Shown here piece by piece: positions 10,438-20,767 of a stretch of 64,000 bases of DNA (position 1 is the first letter of the stretch; each line of letters starts with the position of its first letter). A program made the translations under genes and the position numbers. The notes under the pieces are model-generated. The model did no database searches. It was not told the origin of the DNA and saw nothing but the letters and a program-made list of their open reading frames with translations. The stretch lies in contig NZ_WTVH02000010.1 of assembly GCF_012910785.2 (NCBI RefSeq), forward strand, positions 1,240,001 through 1,304,000. The letters run 5' to 3'. The DNA is from Aromatoleum buckelii. Lineage in GTDB: Bacteria > Pseudomonadota > Gammaproteobacteria > Burkholderiales > Rhodocyclaceae.

Positions 10438-13125
10438 TCAGTCCTGCAGTGGCAGCACGCCGATCTTGACGGTGCTGTCTTCCGGATCGTTCGACAGCGT
10501 GAAGCCGAGCCCCTGCACGAACTTCAGCATCCGCTCGTTGTTCGCGAGGAATACGCCGTTCATGTACATGATGCCCTTGTTGCGCGCGGTCTCGATGAGG
10601 ACCCCCATCAGCTTGCGCGCGAGGCCGTGGCGCTGCCACGCGTCGGCGACGACGATCGCGAATTCGCAGGATTCGCCGTCCGGGTTCACCGCATAGCGGC
10701 ACACGCCGATCTCGACTTCCTTGCCGCCTTCCTGGATCGTCGCGAGGAACGCCATCTCGCGGTCGTAGTCGATCTGCGTCAGCCGCGCGACCATCGCCGG
10801 CGGCAGCTCGCGCATCGTGTTCATGAAGCGGTAGTACTTCGTCTCGGCCGACAGCGTGCGAACGAACTCGACTTCGAGCTCGGCGTCTTCCGGCTTGATC
10901 GGCCGGATCGTGACCTCGGTGCCGTCGACACTCGTCCACTTCGTGATGAGCTGCGACGGATACGGATGGATCGCCATGTGCGCGTAGCGATCGACCGACG
11001 GCGAGACGTTCTCGACCGTCACGCGCGCGTCGACGGCGACCGCGCCGTTCTCGTCGACGATCAGCGGATTGATCTCGAGCTCGGTGATCCACGGCAGTTC
11101 GCACACCATCTCCGAGACGCGCAGCAGCACGAACTCGAGCGATTCCATCTTCACCGGCGGCATCGTGCGGAATTCGCCGAGCAGCGGGGACACGCGCGAC
11201 GACTTGATCAGGTCGCGCACGAGGTAGTGGTTCAGCGGCGGCAGCGCGACTTCCATGTCGCGGTTCGCGACGACGCGGTTACCGCCTTCGCCGAACGTGA
11301 TCACCGGGCCGAACACCGCGTCGCGCTTGACGCCGACGACGAGTTCCCGGCCGTTGCGCTTGAGGATCATCGGCTCGATCGCGACGCCGTTGATCGTCGC
11401 CGCAGGCTTGTTCTTGCGCACGTCCTCGAGGATTTCCTGGTACGCCGTGCGCACCGCCGCAAGGCTGCCGAGATTGAGCCGCACGCCGCCCGAGTCGGCC
11501 TTGTGGATGATCGACGGCGAGTCGATCTTCATCACCACCGGCAGGCCGATTTCCTCGGCGAGCACCATCGCCTCGGTCGCCGAGCGCGCGACGACGGTCT
11601 GCGCGATCGGGATGCGGAACGCCGCGAGCAGCGCTTTCGATTCCATCGAGTTGAGCACCGTGCGGCGCTCGGCCAGCGCGGTCTCGATGACCAATCGCGC
11701 GCTCTCGACGCTGGGCGGGTTCAGGTGCGACAGCGACGCCGGCGTCTGCATCAGCAGCTTCTGGTTGCGGTAGTACGCCGACAGGTGGCTGAACAGCTCG
11801 ACCGCCGGCTCGGGCGTGCGGAAAGTCGGGATGCCGGCCGCTTCGAAAGCCTTGCGCCCGGGGCCGACCAGCTGCTCGCCCATCCAGCACGTCACGACCG
11901 GCTTGTCGGCGGTCTTCTCGAGCTCGACGACCGCTTCGGCGACCGCGGTCGGATCGGTGTTCGCCTGCGGCGTCAGCATCACCAGCACGCCGTCGACGTT
12001 CGGCCCTTCGAGCACCGCCTGAACGGCCTTGCGATAGCGCTCGACGTCGGCGTCGCCGAGGACGTCCACCGGGTTGCCGTGCGACCATCCGGCCGGCAGC
12101 GCAGCGTTGAGCTTTTCCATCGTGCCCTCCGAGAACTCGGAAAGCGGGATGCCGAGATCGGCCGCGCGGTCGGCCGCCATCACGCCGGGTCCACCGCCGT
12201 TGGTGACAATCGCCAGGCGGTTGCCCCGCGGGCGGAAGTGGGAGAACAGCGCGTTCGCCGCGGCGAAGAGCTGCCCCATGTTGTACAGGCGGATGACGCC
12301 GGCCCGCCGCAGCGCGGCATCGAAGACCGCGTCGTTGCCGCTCATCGAGCCCGAATGCGAGCGGATCGCGCGCGACACGTCCGGGTGGCGCCCGACCTTG
12401 ATCAGCAGCACCGGCTTGACGCGCGCTGCGCCGCGCAGCGCGCTCATGAAGCGGCGCGCGTCGCGGATGCCTTCGACATACATGATGATGCTCTCGGTGC
12501 GCGGGTCCGAGATCATGTATTCGAGCACTTCGCCGAAGTCGATGTCGCTCGACGAACCGAGCGAGACGACTGCCGAGAAGCCGATGTTGTTCGGCTCCGC
12601 CCAGTCCAGGATCGACGTGCACAGCGCCCCGGACTGCGAGATCAGGCCGATCGTGCCCTTGATCGCGCTGACGTGCGCGAAAGTCGCGTTCAGGCCCAGC
12701 ACCGGACGCATGATGCCGAGGCAGTTCGGGCCGAGCAGCCGGATGCGGTAGCGGCGTGCCGCTTCGACGACGTGGCGTTCGAGCAGCGCGCCGCGCGGGC
12801 CGGTCTCGGAGAATCCCGTCGACATGATGATGACCGCCTTCACGCCGGCGCGACCGCAGCTCTCGACGACCGACAGCACCTGGCTCGCAGGCACCGCGAT
12901 GACGACGAGGTCGAGCCGGTGCGGCACGTCCTCGACGGATTTGTAGCACGGCACTCCCAGCACCGATTCATGCTTCGGGTTGACGGCGAACAGCCGACCG
13001 CGAAAACCCGCGTTCTGCATGTTGCGGATCACCACGTTGCCCAGCGATGCTTCACGTTGGCTCGCGCCGATCACGCCTACCGATTTGGGTTCGAGCAGGG
13101 GACTGAGGTAGTGCTTCTCTTTCAT
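10438..13125 (-). CDS. Pat-type protein lysine acetyltransferase (NDP-forming acyl-CoA synthetase-like domain + GNAT)
   Basis: An 895-residue protein with the architecture of bacterial Pat. Residues 1-130 are a CoA-binding Rossmann domain (SVGVIGASQREASLGN). Succinyl-CoA-ligase-like and ATP-grasp segments follow (LLGPNCLGIMRPVLGLNATF, GLISQSGALCTSILDWA, VVMKIDSPSIIHKADSGGVRLN). A C-terminal GNAT domain covers about the last 170 residues (VTIRPIKPEDAELEVEFVR ... FAIVVADAWQRHGLARKLMG). Pat enzymes acetylate acetyl-CoA synthetase and other proteins, linking acetyl-CoA level to activity. The acyl-CoA-synthetase-like part is usually regulatory rather than catalytic in this class. The start ATG at 13125 has no obvious Shine-Dalgarno sequence. 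A 234-base gap upstream probably holds the promoter. Confidence 0.9.
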   Translation of the reverse strand: MKEKHYLSPLLEPKSVGVIGASQREASLGNVVIRNMQNAGFRGRLFAVNPKHESVLGVPCYKSVEDVPHRLDLVVIAVPASQVLSVVESCGRAGVKAVIIMSTGFSETGPRGALLERHVVEAARRYRIRLLGPNCLGIMRPVLGLNATFAHVSAIKGTIGLISQSGALCTSILDWAEPNNIGFSAVVSLGSSSDIDFGEVLEYMISDPRTESIIMYVEGIRDARRFMSALRGAARVKPVLLIKVGRHPDVSRAIRSHSGSMSGNDAVFDAALRRAGVIRLYNMGQLFAAANALFSHFRPRGNRLAIVTNGGGPGVMAADRAADLGIPLSEFSEGTMEKLNAALPAGWSHGNPVDVLGDADVERYRKAVQAVLEGPNVDGVLVMLTPQANTDPTAVAEAVVELEKTADKPVVTCWMGEQLVGPGRKAFEAAGIPTFRTPEPAVELFSHLSAYYRNQKLLMQTPASLSHLNPPSVESARLVIETALAERRTVLNSMESKALLAAFRIPIAQTVVARSATEAMVLAEEIGLPVVMKIDSPSIIHKADSGGVRLNLGSLAAVRTAYQEILEDVRKNKPAATINGVAIEPMILKRNGRELVVGVKRDAVFGPVITFGEGGNRVVANRDMEVALPPLNHYLVRDLIKSSRVSPLLGEFRTMPPVKMESLEFVLLRVSEMVCELPWITELEINPLIVDENGAVAVDARVTVENVSPSVDRYAHMAIHPYPSQLITKWTSVDGTEVTIRPIKPEDAELEVEFVRTLSAETKYYRFMNTMRELPPAMVARLTQIDYDREMAFLATIQEGGKEVEIGVCRYAVNPDGESCEFAIVVADAWQRHGLARKLMGVLIETARNKGIMYMNGVFLANNERMLKFVQGLGFTLSNDPEDSTVKIGVLPLQD

Positions 13126-13359
13126 TTTTTATCGCCTGAATGCAGGGTCCGTAACCGCTGGCCATGGGCCGCGAGGCCTTGGAAGCCTTCGTTGGCCGCG
13201 CTTCGATGAGTACCGGAATTGCAGTCGTTACAGTCTGGTCGAATCTGAGCCGAGTGCAAGCTTACTGCAGTGCACCATGAGTCATTGTGACATAAGTGGC
13301 AAGGCATTCCGATGGGGAGTTTCCGCAATCCGGGGCGGCGCGTCCGCTCGCCCGGGCGG

Positions 13360-15084
13360 TCATCCGCCGAGCGTGAAATAGAAGCTCGCGCCCTCGCCGG
13401 GCTTCGACTTCGCCCAGATCTGCCCGCCGTGGCGCTCGATGATGCGGTAGGTCGTCGCGAGGCCTATCCCGGAGCCCGGAAAATCGGTGCCGGTGTGCAG
13501 GCGGTGAAAGGCGCGGAACAGGTTGTTCGCAAACGTCATGTCGAAGCCCACGCCATCGTCGGTGACGCAGAACACTCGCTGGCCCAGATCGCGCCTGGCC
13601 GTCAGCGAGATGTGCGCGACCTCGTTGCGCGAAGAAAACTTCCACGCGTTGCCGAGCAGATTCTGCAGCGCGAGCTGCATCAGTCCGCGGTCGGCCCTCA
13701 CGATCAGGTCCCTTGTTATCTCCACCTCGACGCGCCGCTCCGGCTCGTTCCGGCGCAGCTCGTCGATGATCTGGATCGCGAGTTCCGACAGATCGAAAGT
13801 TTCCTTCTGCAGCGAATGGCGCGCCAGGTGCGCGAGCTTGATCAGGTCGTCGATGAGGTGGGACATGCGCATGCCGGCCTTGCGGATCCGTACGATATGG
13901 TCCCGCGCGTTCGGCTCGACGCGGTCGCCGAGTTCTTCCTCGAGGATGCGGGCGAACCCGTCGATCGCGCGCAGCGGCGCGCGCAGGTCGTGGGACACCG
14001 AATACGAAAACGCTTCGAGCTCGCGGTTCGCCGCTTCCAGTTCCGCGGTGCGGACGCGCACCCGCGACTCGAGCTCGCGATTGAGATTGCGCAGTGTCAT
14101 CTCGGCGATCTTGCGCGCCGAGATGTCGAACAGCGTTCCCGCCAGGCCGCGCGGCGCCGTGTCTTCTTCGTTGCCGTGGTCGACGCGACGCGCGGTCGCC
14201 TCGACCCAGCGTATCTCGCCGTTTCGCGTCAGCAGCCGCAATTGGGCGGTCCACGCCGGGAGTTCCAGCCGGTGGACCAGCGATATCTGGTGCTCCGCCG
14301 CGACGCGGTCGTCCGGGTGGAAGTGATCGACCAGCGCGGTGTCGAGGCTCTCCGTCAGCGTGTAGCCGGTGATCGATTCCCAGCCCCGGTTCAGGAACGT
14401 CAGCCGGCCGTTTTCGTCGGTACGGAAAATGATCTCGTTGACCGAGTCGATCAGCTCGCGATAGCGCACCTGGTTCTCGCGCAGCGACTGTTCGGACTCG
14501 ACCCGCTCCGTGATGTCCCGCCCGATGCCGTGGTAACCCGCGAAGCTTCCGTCGCGGTGGAGCGGGCGCCCGACCAGTTCGAGATAGCGGCGCCTCCCGG
14601 TGCTGTCGCGCCGGCATAGCGTCAGGCTCAGCGGCGCCTGCTGCACGAGGCTCTCACGCCAAGCCTCGCGGCTTTGCGCTGCCGTGTCCCCGCAGTCGAG
14701 CTCCCACGGCGTGTGCCCGATAAACTCCATCGGGTCGATTCGCGAGCGCTCCTGCAGGCCGGGGGTAATGTGGACATAGCGGTGCTGGGCGTCAGTCTTC
14801 CATTGCCAGTCCGACGACAGGTCGAGCAGTTCGACGAGTTCGGCGGAATCGAAGCCGGCGACGCCGAGCGCTTCGACGGCAGGCGGCGGGCGCCGGAAAA
14901 CATGCCAGGCGAACAGGGCGACGAGAACCAGGAGCAGGCCTGCGAGCGGCGCGGCCAGCGGCAACGCGGAGGCGAACAGTGGCGGGTGGGCCAGCAGTGG
15001 GGAGGAAGTCATCAGCGCCGCCGCGAGTGCCGCACCGGCAAGTCGACGCGCCCACGACGGAAAAGACTCATGAGACGTTTTCAC
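13360..15084 (-). CDS. Membrane PAS-PAS sensor histidine kinase
   Basis: A 574-residue sensor kinase. Two hydrophobic segments lie near residues 10-30 and 40-62 (LAAPLAGLLLVLVALFAWHV), so it is membrane anchored with little periplasmic sequence. Two PAS domains follow: the first around DLSSDWQWKTDAQHRYVHI to YHGIGRDITERV, the second around LIDSVNEIIFRTDENGRLTF to GTLFDISARKIAE. The H-box is FSYSVSHDLRAPLRAIDGF, with the phosphorylated His in SHDLRAP. The ATPase part shows NLLGNAWKFSS (N box), DDGVGFDM (G1) and GSGIGLAT (G2). No response regulator is adjacent, so its partner is probably encoded elsewhere. The start is GTG at 15084. Confidence 0.9.
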   Translation of the reverse strand: MKTSHESFPSWARRLAGAALAAALMTSSPLLAHPPLFASALPLAAPLAGLLLVLVALFAWHVFRRPPPAVEALGVAGFDSAELVELLDLSSDWQWKTDAQHRYVHITPGLQERSRIDPMEFIGHTPWELDCGDTAAQSREAWRESLVQQAPLSLTLCRRDSTGRRRYLELVGRPLHRDGSFAGYHGIGRDITERVESEQSLRENQVRYRELIDSVNEIIFRTDENGRLTFLNRGWESITGYTLTESLDTALVDHFHPDDRVAAEHQISLVHRLELPAWTAQLRLLTRNGEIRWVEATARRVDHGNEEDTAPRGLAGTLFDISARKIAEMTLRNLNRELESRVRVRTAELEAANRELEAFSYSVSHDLRAPLRAIDGFARILEEELGDRVEPNARDHIVRIRKAGMRMSHLIDDLIKLAHLARHSLQKETFDLSELAIQIIDELRRNEPERRVEVEITRDLIVRADRGLMQLALQNLLGNAWKFSSRNEVAHISLTARRDLGQRVFCVTDDGVGFDMTFANNLFRAFHRLHTGTDFPGSGIGLATTYRIIERHGGQIWAKSKPGEGASFYFTLGG

Positions 15085-15344
15085 AGTGTTTTCGTCGGAG
15101 TGAGTCGGGATCGAAAACTACGGATGGCCCGCGCTCGTCAGGGGAATCTTACCTGCCGGGGCGGGGGCGGGGCGCGCTATTGCCCTGAATTGTTACGCAT
15201 AAGCCGGACGGGCGGCCGAGTCGACTGCCCGAATCGGGTTGTGAACGCGCTAGCGGCGGCGCCGCCGAAGAGGCCTCGTCATGCCGCGGGGGGCCGGCTA
15301 GAATCGATGCCGCCCGCACCGGAAAACGACAGAAAGGAAACCCG

Positions 15345-15911
15345 ATGACCGCTCCCCCTGATTCAGCCGTTGCCGATCCTTCAGCGTGGGTTGCGCGCTT
15401 CGCGACGCTGATCCCCGCCGGTGGGCGAGTGCTCGACTTCGCGTGCGGACGCGGTCGGCATGCGCGCTGGCTGGCCCGCCACGGCTGGGAGGTCGAGGCA
15501 GTGGACCGGGATGCGGCGGCGCTGGCGACGTTCGCCGGCGAGCCGCGCGTCAGCGTCGCGCAGGTGGACCTCGAAAACGGGGACTGGCCTTACGGGACCG
15601 CGTGCTTCGACGCGATCGTCGTGACCAATTATCTCTACCGGCCGCGTCTCGAACTGCTGCTCGACTGCCTCGCTGCCGACGGCGTGCTGATCTACGAAAC
15701 CTTCATGCTCGGCAACGAGCGCTTCGGCCGGCCCGGCAACCCGGAGTTTCTGCTGCGCCCCGGCGAACTGCTCGAACGCCTCGCCGGTGATTACACGATC
15801 GTCGCGTTCGAGCAGGGCGAAGTCGCCCGGCCGCGCCCGGCGGTCGTGCAGCGCGTGTGCGCCGTCAAGGGGCAGGGCATCACGGTGTTGCCGGATCGGC
15901 CACCCGAGTAA
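15345..15911 (+). CDS. Class I SAM-dependent methyltransferase (TehB/UbiE-like fold), substrate unknown
   Basis: A 188-residue single-domain methyltransferase. Motif I is VLDFACGRGRHARWLA, with the acidic residue of motif II at VEAVDRD. Later family positions are VDLENGDWPYG, FDAIVVTNYLYRP and GVLIYETFMLGNERFGRP. The family is common in proteobacteria but substrates are mostly unproven. A role in detoxification or small-molecule methylation is possible, and I assign none. Its 3' end overlaps the 3' end of the convergent mnmH by 32 bases. The upstream 260-base gap is shared with the divergent histidine kinase. Confidence 0.8.
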   Translation: MTAPPDSAVADPSAWVARFATLIPAGGRVLDFACGRGRHARWLARHGWEVEAVDRDAAALATFAGEPRVSVAQVDLENGDWPYGTACFDAIVVTNYLYRPRLELLLDCLAADGVLIYETFMLGNERFGRPGNPEFLLRPGELLERLAGDYTIVAFEQGEVARPRPAVVQRVCAVKGQGITVLPDRPPE

Positions 15912-16974
15912 GCGCTTCGGGCAGCGCCGCGGCGGCAGCGAGTATGCGCCGTGCCAGCGCCTCGATGCCGGCCGGCGACAGATCGTCGCTCGTGAAGATC
16001 GGCGCGCTCGGAAAACGGGTGAAATTCCTGTTCTGCGAGCGGTGGTAGAGCGGATCGTAGTGCAGCTCGATGAACTCGGCGAAAAGCGTCGGCAGGTCGT
16101 GCGCCGCGGCAAGGGTCTTCCAGCGTTCCAGCGTCTCGTTGCTCTGCAGGCCCTTGAGGAAGTCGATTTTCTTCTGCAGGTCGGCGATGTCGTCGCCGAG
16201 GTACGCGTAGTCGCGCACGAGGAACTCGAGGCGCGCTTCGCGGCTGGCCTCGATCGCGACGCAGGGGCTCGCGCGCATGTGCCGGATCAGCGCCTCGGGC
16301 ACCTGGATGCGGCCGATCTTGCGGCTTTCGGCTTCGACGAACACTGGCCGGGCCGAGTCGAGCGCATGCAGCGTGCGGAACAGTTCGGTTTCGAACGATT
16401 TCTGCGTCGGCTGCGGGCGGTCCGGCAACGCGCCGAGCACCGAGCCCTTGTGCGCGGCGAGATGCTCGAGATCTAGCACCTGCGCGCCGAGCTTTGCCAG
16501 CGCGTCGAGGACGCGCGTCTTGGCGCTGCCGGTCGCGCCGCACACCACCCGCAGGTCGAAGCGCGCCGGGAGCTCTTCGAGTTCCGCGACCACCATCCGC
16601 CGCCACGTCTTGTAGCCGCCTTCGAGCTGGCACGCATCCCAGCCGATCAGCCGCAGCCAGGTGACGAACGCGCCGCTGCGCTGGCCGCCGCGCCAGCAAT
16701 ACACCAGCGGCCGCCAGTTCTTCGGCTTGTCGTGGAAGCGGGTTTTCAGGTGATGCGCGATGTTCTCGGCGACCATCGCCGCGCCGACGCGCCGTGCCTC
16801 GAACGCGGACTGCTGCTTGTAGATCGTGCCGACGACGACACGCTGCGCGTTGTCGAGCACCGGGCAGCTGATCGCGCCGGGAATGCGGTCTTCGTCGAAT
16901 TCCGCCGGGCTGCGGGCGTCGATGATCTCGTCAAAGGCGGACAGCTGTGCTACGGTCGCGATGCCTTTTTTCAT
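15880..16974 (-). CDS. mnmH: tRNA 2-selenouridine synthase MnmH (SelU)
   Basis: A 364-residue protein. The N-terminal rhodanese domain carries the catalytic cysteine in YCWRGGQRSGAF near residue 92. The C-terminal P-loop domain follows (VVCGATGSAKTRVLDAL). It converts the wobble 2-thiouridine of tRNAs for Lys, Glu and Gln to 2-selenouridine via a geranylated intermediate, using selenophosphate. The start ATG at 16974 (MKKGIATVAQL) was chosen over an in-frame upstream start because it begins the rhodanese fold. The selD gene that makes selenophosphate starts 55 bases away in the opposite direction, which strongly supports the function. The P-loop has Ala where Gly is usual (GSAKT). Confidence 0.93.
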   Translation of the reverse strand: MKKGIATVAQLSAFDEIIDARSPAEFDEDRIPGAISCPVLDNAQRVVVGTIYKQQSAFEARRVGAAMVAENIAHHLKTRFHDKPKNWRPLVYCWRGGQRSGAFVTWLRLIGWDACQLEGGYKTWRRMVVAELEELPARFDLRVVCGATGSAKTRVLDALAKLGAQVLDLEHLAAHKGSVLGALPDRPQPTQKSFETELFRTLHALDSARPVFVEAESRKIGRIQVPEALIRHMRASPCVAIEASREARLEFLVRDYAYLGDDIADLQKKIDFLKGLQSNETLERWKTLAAAHDLPTLFAEFIELHYDPLYHRSQNRNFTRFPSAPIFTSDDLSPAGIEALARRILAAAAALPEALTRVADPATP

Positions 16975-17029
16975 GCGTTGTCGCGGTGCTCCGGCCTGCG
17001 CCGGGCAACCGTTTCTCCCTCTGGAATCC

Positions 17030-18070
17030 ATGGATCAGATCAAACTCACGCAATTCTCCCACGGCGGCGGATGCGGCTGCAAAATCGCTCCCGCCGTGCT
17101 GTCGAAGCTGCTCGCGCACGCCCCAGCGGGCCTGGTCCCGCCGGATCTGCTGGTCGGCACCGAGACCGCCGACGACGCTGCCGTGTATCGCCTCAACGAC
17201 CGCCAGGCGATCGTCGCGACAACCGACTTCTTCACACCGATCGTCGACGACCCGTTCGATTTCGGCCGCATCGCCGCGACCAACGCGCTGTCCGACGTCT
17301 ACGCGATGGGGGGGCGCCCGATCATGGCGCTCGCGATCGTCGGCATGCCGATCGACAAGCTGCCGCCCGAAGTCATCGGCCGCATCCTCGAAGGCGGCGC
17401 GTCGGTGTGCCGCGACGCCGGCATCCCGATCGCCGGCGGGCATTCGATCGACGTACTCGAACCGATCTACGGACTCGTCGGCCTGGGCGTCGTCGACCCC
17501 GCCCAGGTCAAGACCAACGCCGGCGCGCAGGCCGGCGACGTGCTGATCCTGACCAAGCCGCTCGGCATCGGCATCCTGTCGGCTGGGCTCAAGAAAGGCC
17601 TGCTCGAAGATGCCGACTATGCCGCAATGCTGCACTGGACGACGCTGCTGAACCGGGTCGGGATGCATCTTGCCGGCATGGCGGGCGTGCATGCGGTGAC
17701 CGATGTCACCGGTTTCGGCCTGGCCGGGCACCTGCTCGAAATCTGCCGCGCCTCGGCGCTCGCGGCGAGCGTGGCGTTCGACGAGCTACCGACGATCGAC
17801 TCGGCGTTGCAGCTCGTGCGCGACGGCATCGCGACGGGGGCTTCGACGCGCAACTGGGCGAGCTACGGCGAATCGATCCGCTTCGCGGCTGAAGCGCCCG
17901 AGTGGCAGCGCAAGCTCGTCACCGATCCGCAGACGAGCGGCGGGCTGCTGATCGCGTGCACGCCCGATGCCGTGGACGAAGTGCTTGCGGCGATCCGCGC
18001 GGAGCAGGGCAGCGACGGCCATGTCATCGGCCAGATGGAGGCGGGCGAACCGCTGCTGCGCATCGTTTGA
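17030..18070 (+). CDS. selD: Selenide, water dikinase (selenophosphate synthetase)
   Basis: A 346-residue SelD of the AIR synthase-like superfamily. It makes selenophosphate from selenide and ATP. The N-terminal loop SHGGGCGCKIAP keeps the active-site Cys17 as cysteine rather than selenocysteine, and the nearby lysine. Later motifs are TADDAAVYRLND, TTDFFTPIVDDPFDFGRIAATNALSDVYAMGG, GGHSIDVLEPIYG and TDVTGFGLAGHLLE, and the C-terminus has DPQTSGGLLIACTPD. The start is the ATG at 17030 (MDQIKLTQF). It is divergent from mnmH, its user for tRNA selenation. Confidence 0.97.
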   Translation: MDQIKLTQFSHGGGCGCKIAPAVLSKLLAHAPAGLVPPDLLVGTETADDAAVYRLNDRQAIVATTDFFTPIVDDPFDFGRIAATNALSDVYAMGGRPIMALAIVGMPIDKLPPEVIGRILEGGASVCRDAGIPIAGGHSIDVLEPIYGLVGLGVVDPAQVKTNAGAQAGDVLILTKPLGIGILSAGLKKGLLEDADYAAMLHWTTLLNRVGMHLAGMAGVHAVTDVTGFGLAGHLLEICRASALAASVAFDELPTIDSALQLVRDGIATGASTRNWASYGESIRFAAEAPEWQRKLVTDPQTSGGLLIACTPDAVDEVLAAIRAEQGSDGHVIGQMEAGEPLLRIV

Positions 18071-18093
18071 CGGCGGGCGCAGGCGAGTCCCGG

Positions 18094-18688
18094 CTATCCC
18101 TTCAGCATCGACACGAGCTGTCTCCAGACGGTGTCGACGATCAGTTCCTGCGCTTCGGCCGTCGGGTGGATGCCGTCGGACTGGAACATCTCGTGACGCT
18201 CGGCGAAGCCGTCGAGCAGGAACGGCACCAGCGGCACCTTGTGCTCGCGTGCGACGTCGGCGAAAGTCTGCTCGAAGCGCTGCCTGTAAGGGGGGCCGTA
18301 ATTCGGCGGCATCTGCATGCCGATCAGCAGCACGCGGGTGCCACGGCTGCGCGCCGCGTCGATCATCGCGGCGAGGTTCTCCGCGAGCAGCCGCGGCGGC
18401 AGGCCGCGCAGGCCGTCGTTGGCGCCGAGTTCGAGGATCAGCAGGTCCGGTTCGTGGCGGTCGAGCGCAGCGGGCAGGCGCGAGCGCCCGCCCGACGACG
18501 TCTCGCCGCTGACGCTGCCGTTGATCACCGTGTGGCGGAACCCTTCGCGTTCGAGGCGCGTCTGCAAAAGGGTAGGCCAGTCCTGCTTCGGGCGCAGGCC
18601 GTAGCCGGCCGAGAGGCTGTCGCCCCACACCAGTATCGTTGCCGCCTGCGCGGCGCCTGAAACCATTATTGCGAAGAAGAAGATCACG

Positions 18689-18705
<17 letters not shown>
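18094..18705 (-). CDS. tesA: Periplasmic SGNH-hydrolase, TesA-like (thioesterase I / lysophospholipase L1)
   Basis: A 203-residue SGNH hydrolase with an N-terminal signal peptide (MLLRSIVIFFFAIMVSGAAQA, cleavage after AQA), so periplasmic. Block I is WGDSLSAGYG with the nucleophile Ser; block II has the Gly in NGSVSGETSSG; block III is ELGANDGLRG; block V is SDGIHPTAEAQ with the catalytic Asp and His. The E. coli TesA homologue hydrolyses acyl-CoA, lysophospholipid and some esters. The start at 18705 has a GGAG eight bases upstream. The divergent ybbA-like gene starts inside its first codons, the same arrangement as E. coli tesA/ybbA. Confidence 0.93.
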
Positions 18706-19410
<705 letters not shown>

Positions 19411-19414
<4 letters not shown>

Positions 19415-20733
19415 CGGTTCGCCTCGGGGGCTGTCGGCTCGAGCGCCTGCAGCACGCGTGCCGCGGTGGCGACGCCCGAGCGCACCGCGGACTCGAGCGT
19501 GGCCGGATAGTCCGGGTCGAGATAGTCGCCGGCAAGCCACAGCCCGGGGAGCGGCGTCTGCGGGCCGGGACGGGCGAGGCCCGGGCGGCATGCGAAAGTC
19601 GCGCGTTTCTCGGTGATGACCTGCGACCATTCCGCCGCGGGCAGGCGGCGTTGCAGCTGGCGTTCGAGCTGCGCATGCACCGCGAGCGTGAGCGCTTCGC
19701 GGGACAGCGCCTCGTGTGGGCCGTGCGCGCTGATCACGCAGGCGACGAGACCCGCCGGGCCGCCGAGCAGGCCGCGGTCGAACGCCCACTGCGCCGGGCC
19801 GTCGGCGAGGCCGATCATCGCGTGCGCGAGCCGCAGCGGCTCGCCGAGCGCGAGGTACACGGTCGTGATCGGCTCGCTCGGCAGCGCGTCGATCTCCGCG
19901 GCGAGCCGGCTGCAGCCGTCGAGCGGGGCGAGCAACGCACCGGCGTGATGCGGCGCGGCGGCGATGACGACATGCGCGTAGCGCTGGTCGGCCGGATCGC
20001 CTTCGAGACGGAACACGCCGGCTACCGGGCGGATCGCCTCAACCGCGGTGCCGGTGCGCAGCTTGCCGCGCCGCACCGCGAGATAGCGCGCCGCCGGCAC
20101 CGGGAAGAGTTCGGACAGGTCGACGCGCGGGATCAGCAGCTCGCTCGCCGAAGCGCCCGCGGCGAGGCTGTCGCGCAGGACGCTCGCGAAGACCTGTGCC
20201 GACGCTTCGGCGATCGGCGTGTTCAGTGCCGCGACGCACAGCGGCTCCCACACCAGGCGCGACAGCCGCTCCGGCTGGCGCGTGTCGCGCAGCAGCCGCT
20301 CGACCGTCAGCTGCGCGTCGACGCGGAAACGCTGTTTTTTGAGGAAGCGCATCAGCCGCAGCATCGCGAGCCGGTCCGCCCAGCCCAAGCCGGTCGCTCG
20401 CAGCACGCCAACCGCCAGATGCAGCGGCGCCGGCAGCCGGGCCGCCTGCAGATGCATGCGGCCGGGCGTGTGCAGCGTCAGTGGCAGGTGTTCGAGCAGC
20501 TTCGGCGAGCCGCCTGTGAGGCGCAGCAGGCGCGTCAGTTCGGTGTACGCGCCGATCAGGATGTGCTGGCCGTTATCGACGCGCCAGCCGTCCTTCGCGA
20601 CGACTCGCGCCCGCCCGCCCAGCGTGTGCGAGCGTTCGAACACCGTCACCGGCACGCGCCGCCGCGCGAGCTCGACTGCGCACGCGAGGCCCGCGTAGCC
20701 GGCGCCGACGATTGCGACGGGATGCTGCGTCAC
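19411..20733 (-). CDS. hpnE: HpnE, hydroxysqualene dehydroxylase (FAD)
   Basis: A 440-residue flavoprotein of the amine-oxidase/phytoene-desaturase type. The dinucleotide fold is at the N-terminus (VAIVGAGYAGLACAVELARR, then FERSHTLGGRARV). The C-terminal FAD motif reads PLPGLWLAGDYLDPDYPATLESAVRSG. Its place directly behind hpnC and hpnD identifies it as HpnE, which reduces hydroxysqualene to squalene, the last step of the three-enzyme route from farnesyl diphosphate. The start is GTG at 20733, 34 bases after hpnD. Its 3' end overlaps that of the convergent ybbA-like gene by four bases. Confidence 0.92.
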
Positions 20734-20767
20734 GCCGCGGCCATCGCGGGTTCGCGCAGCCTGCGCG

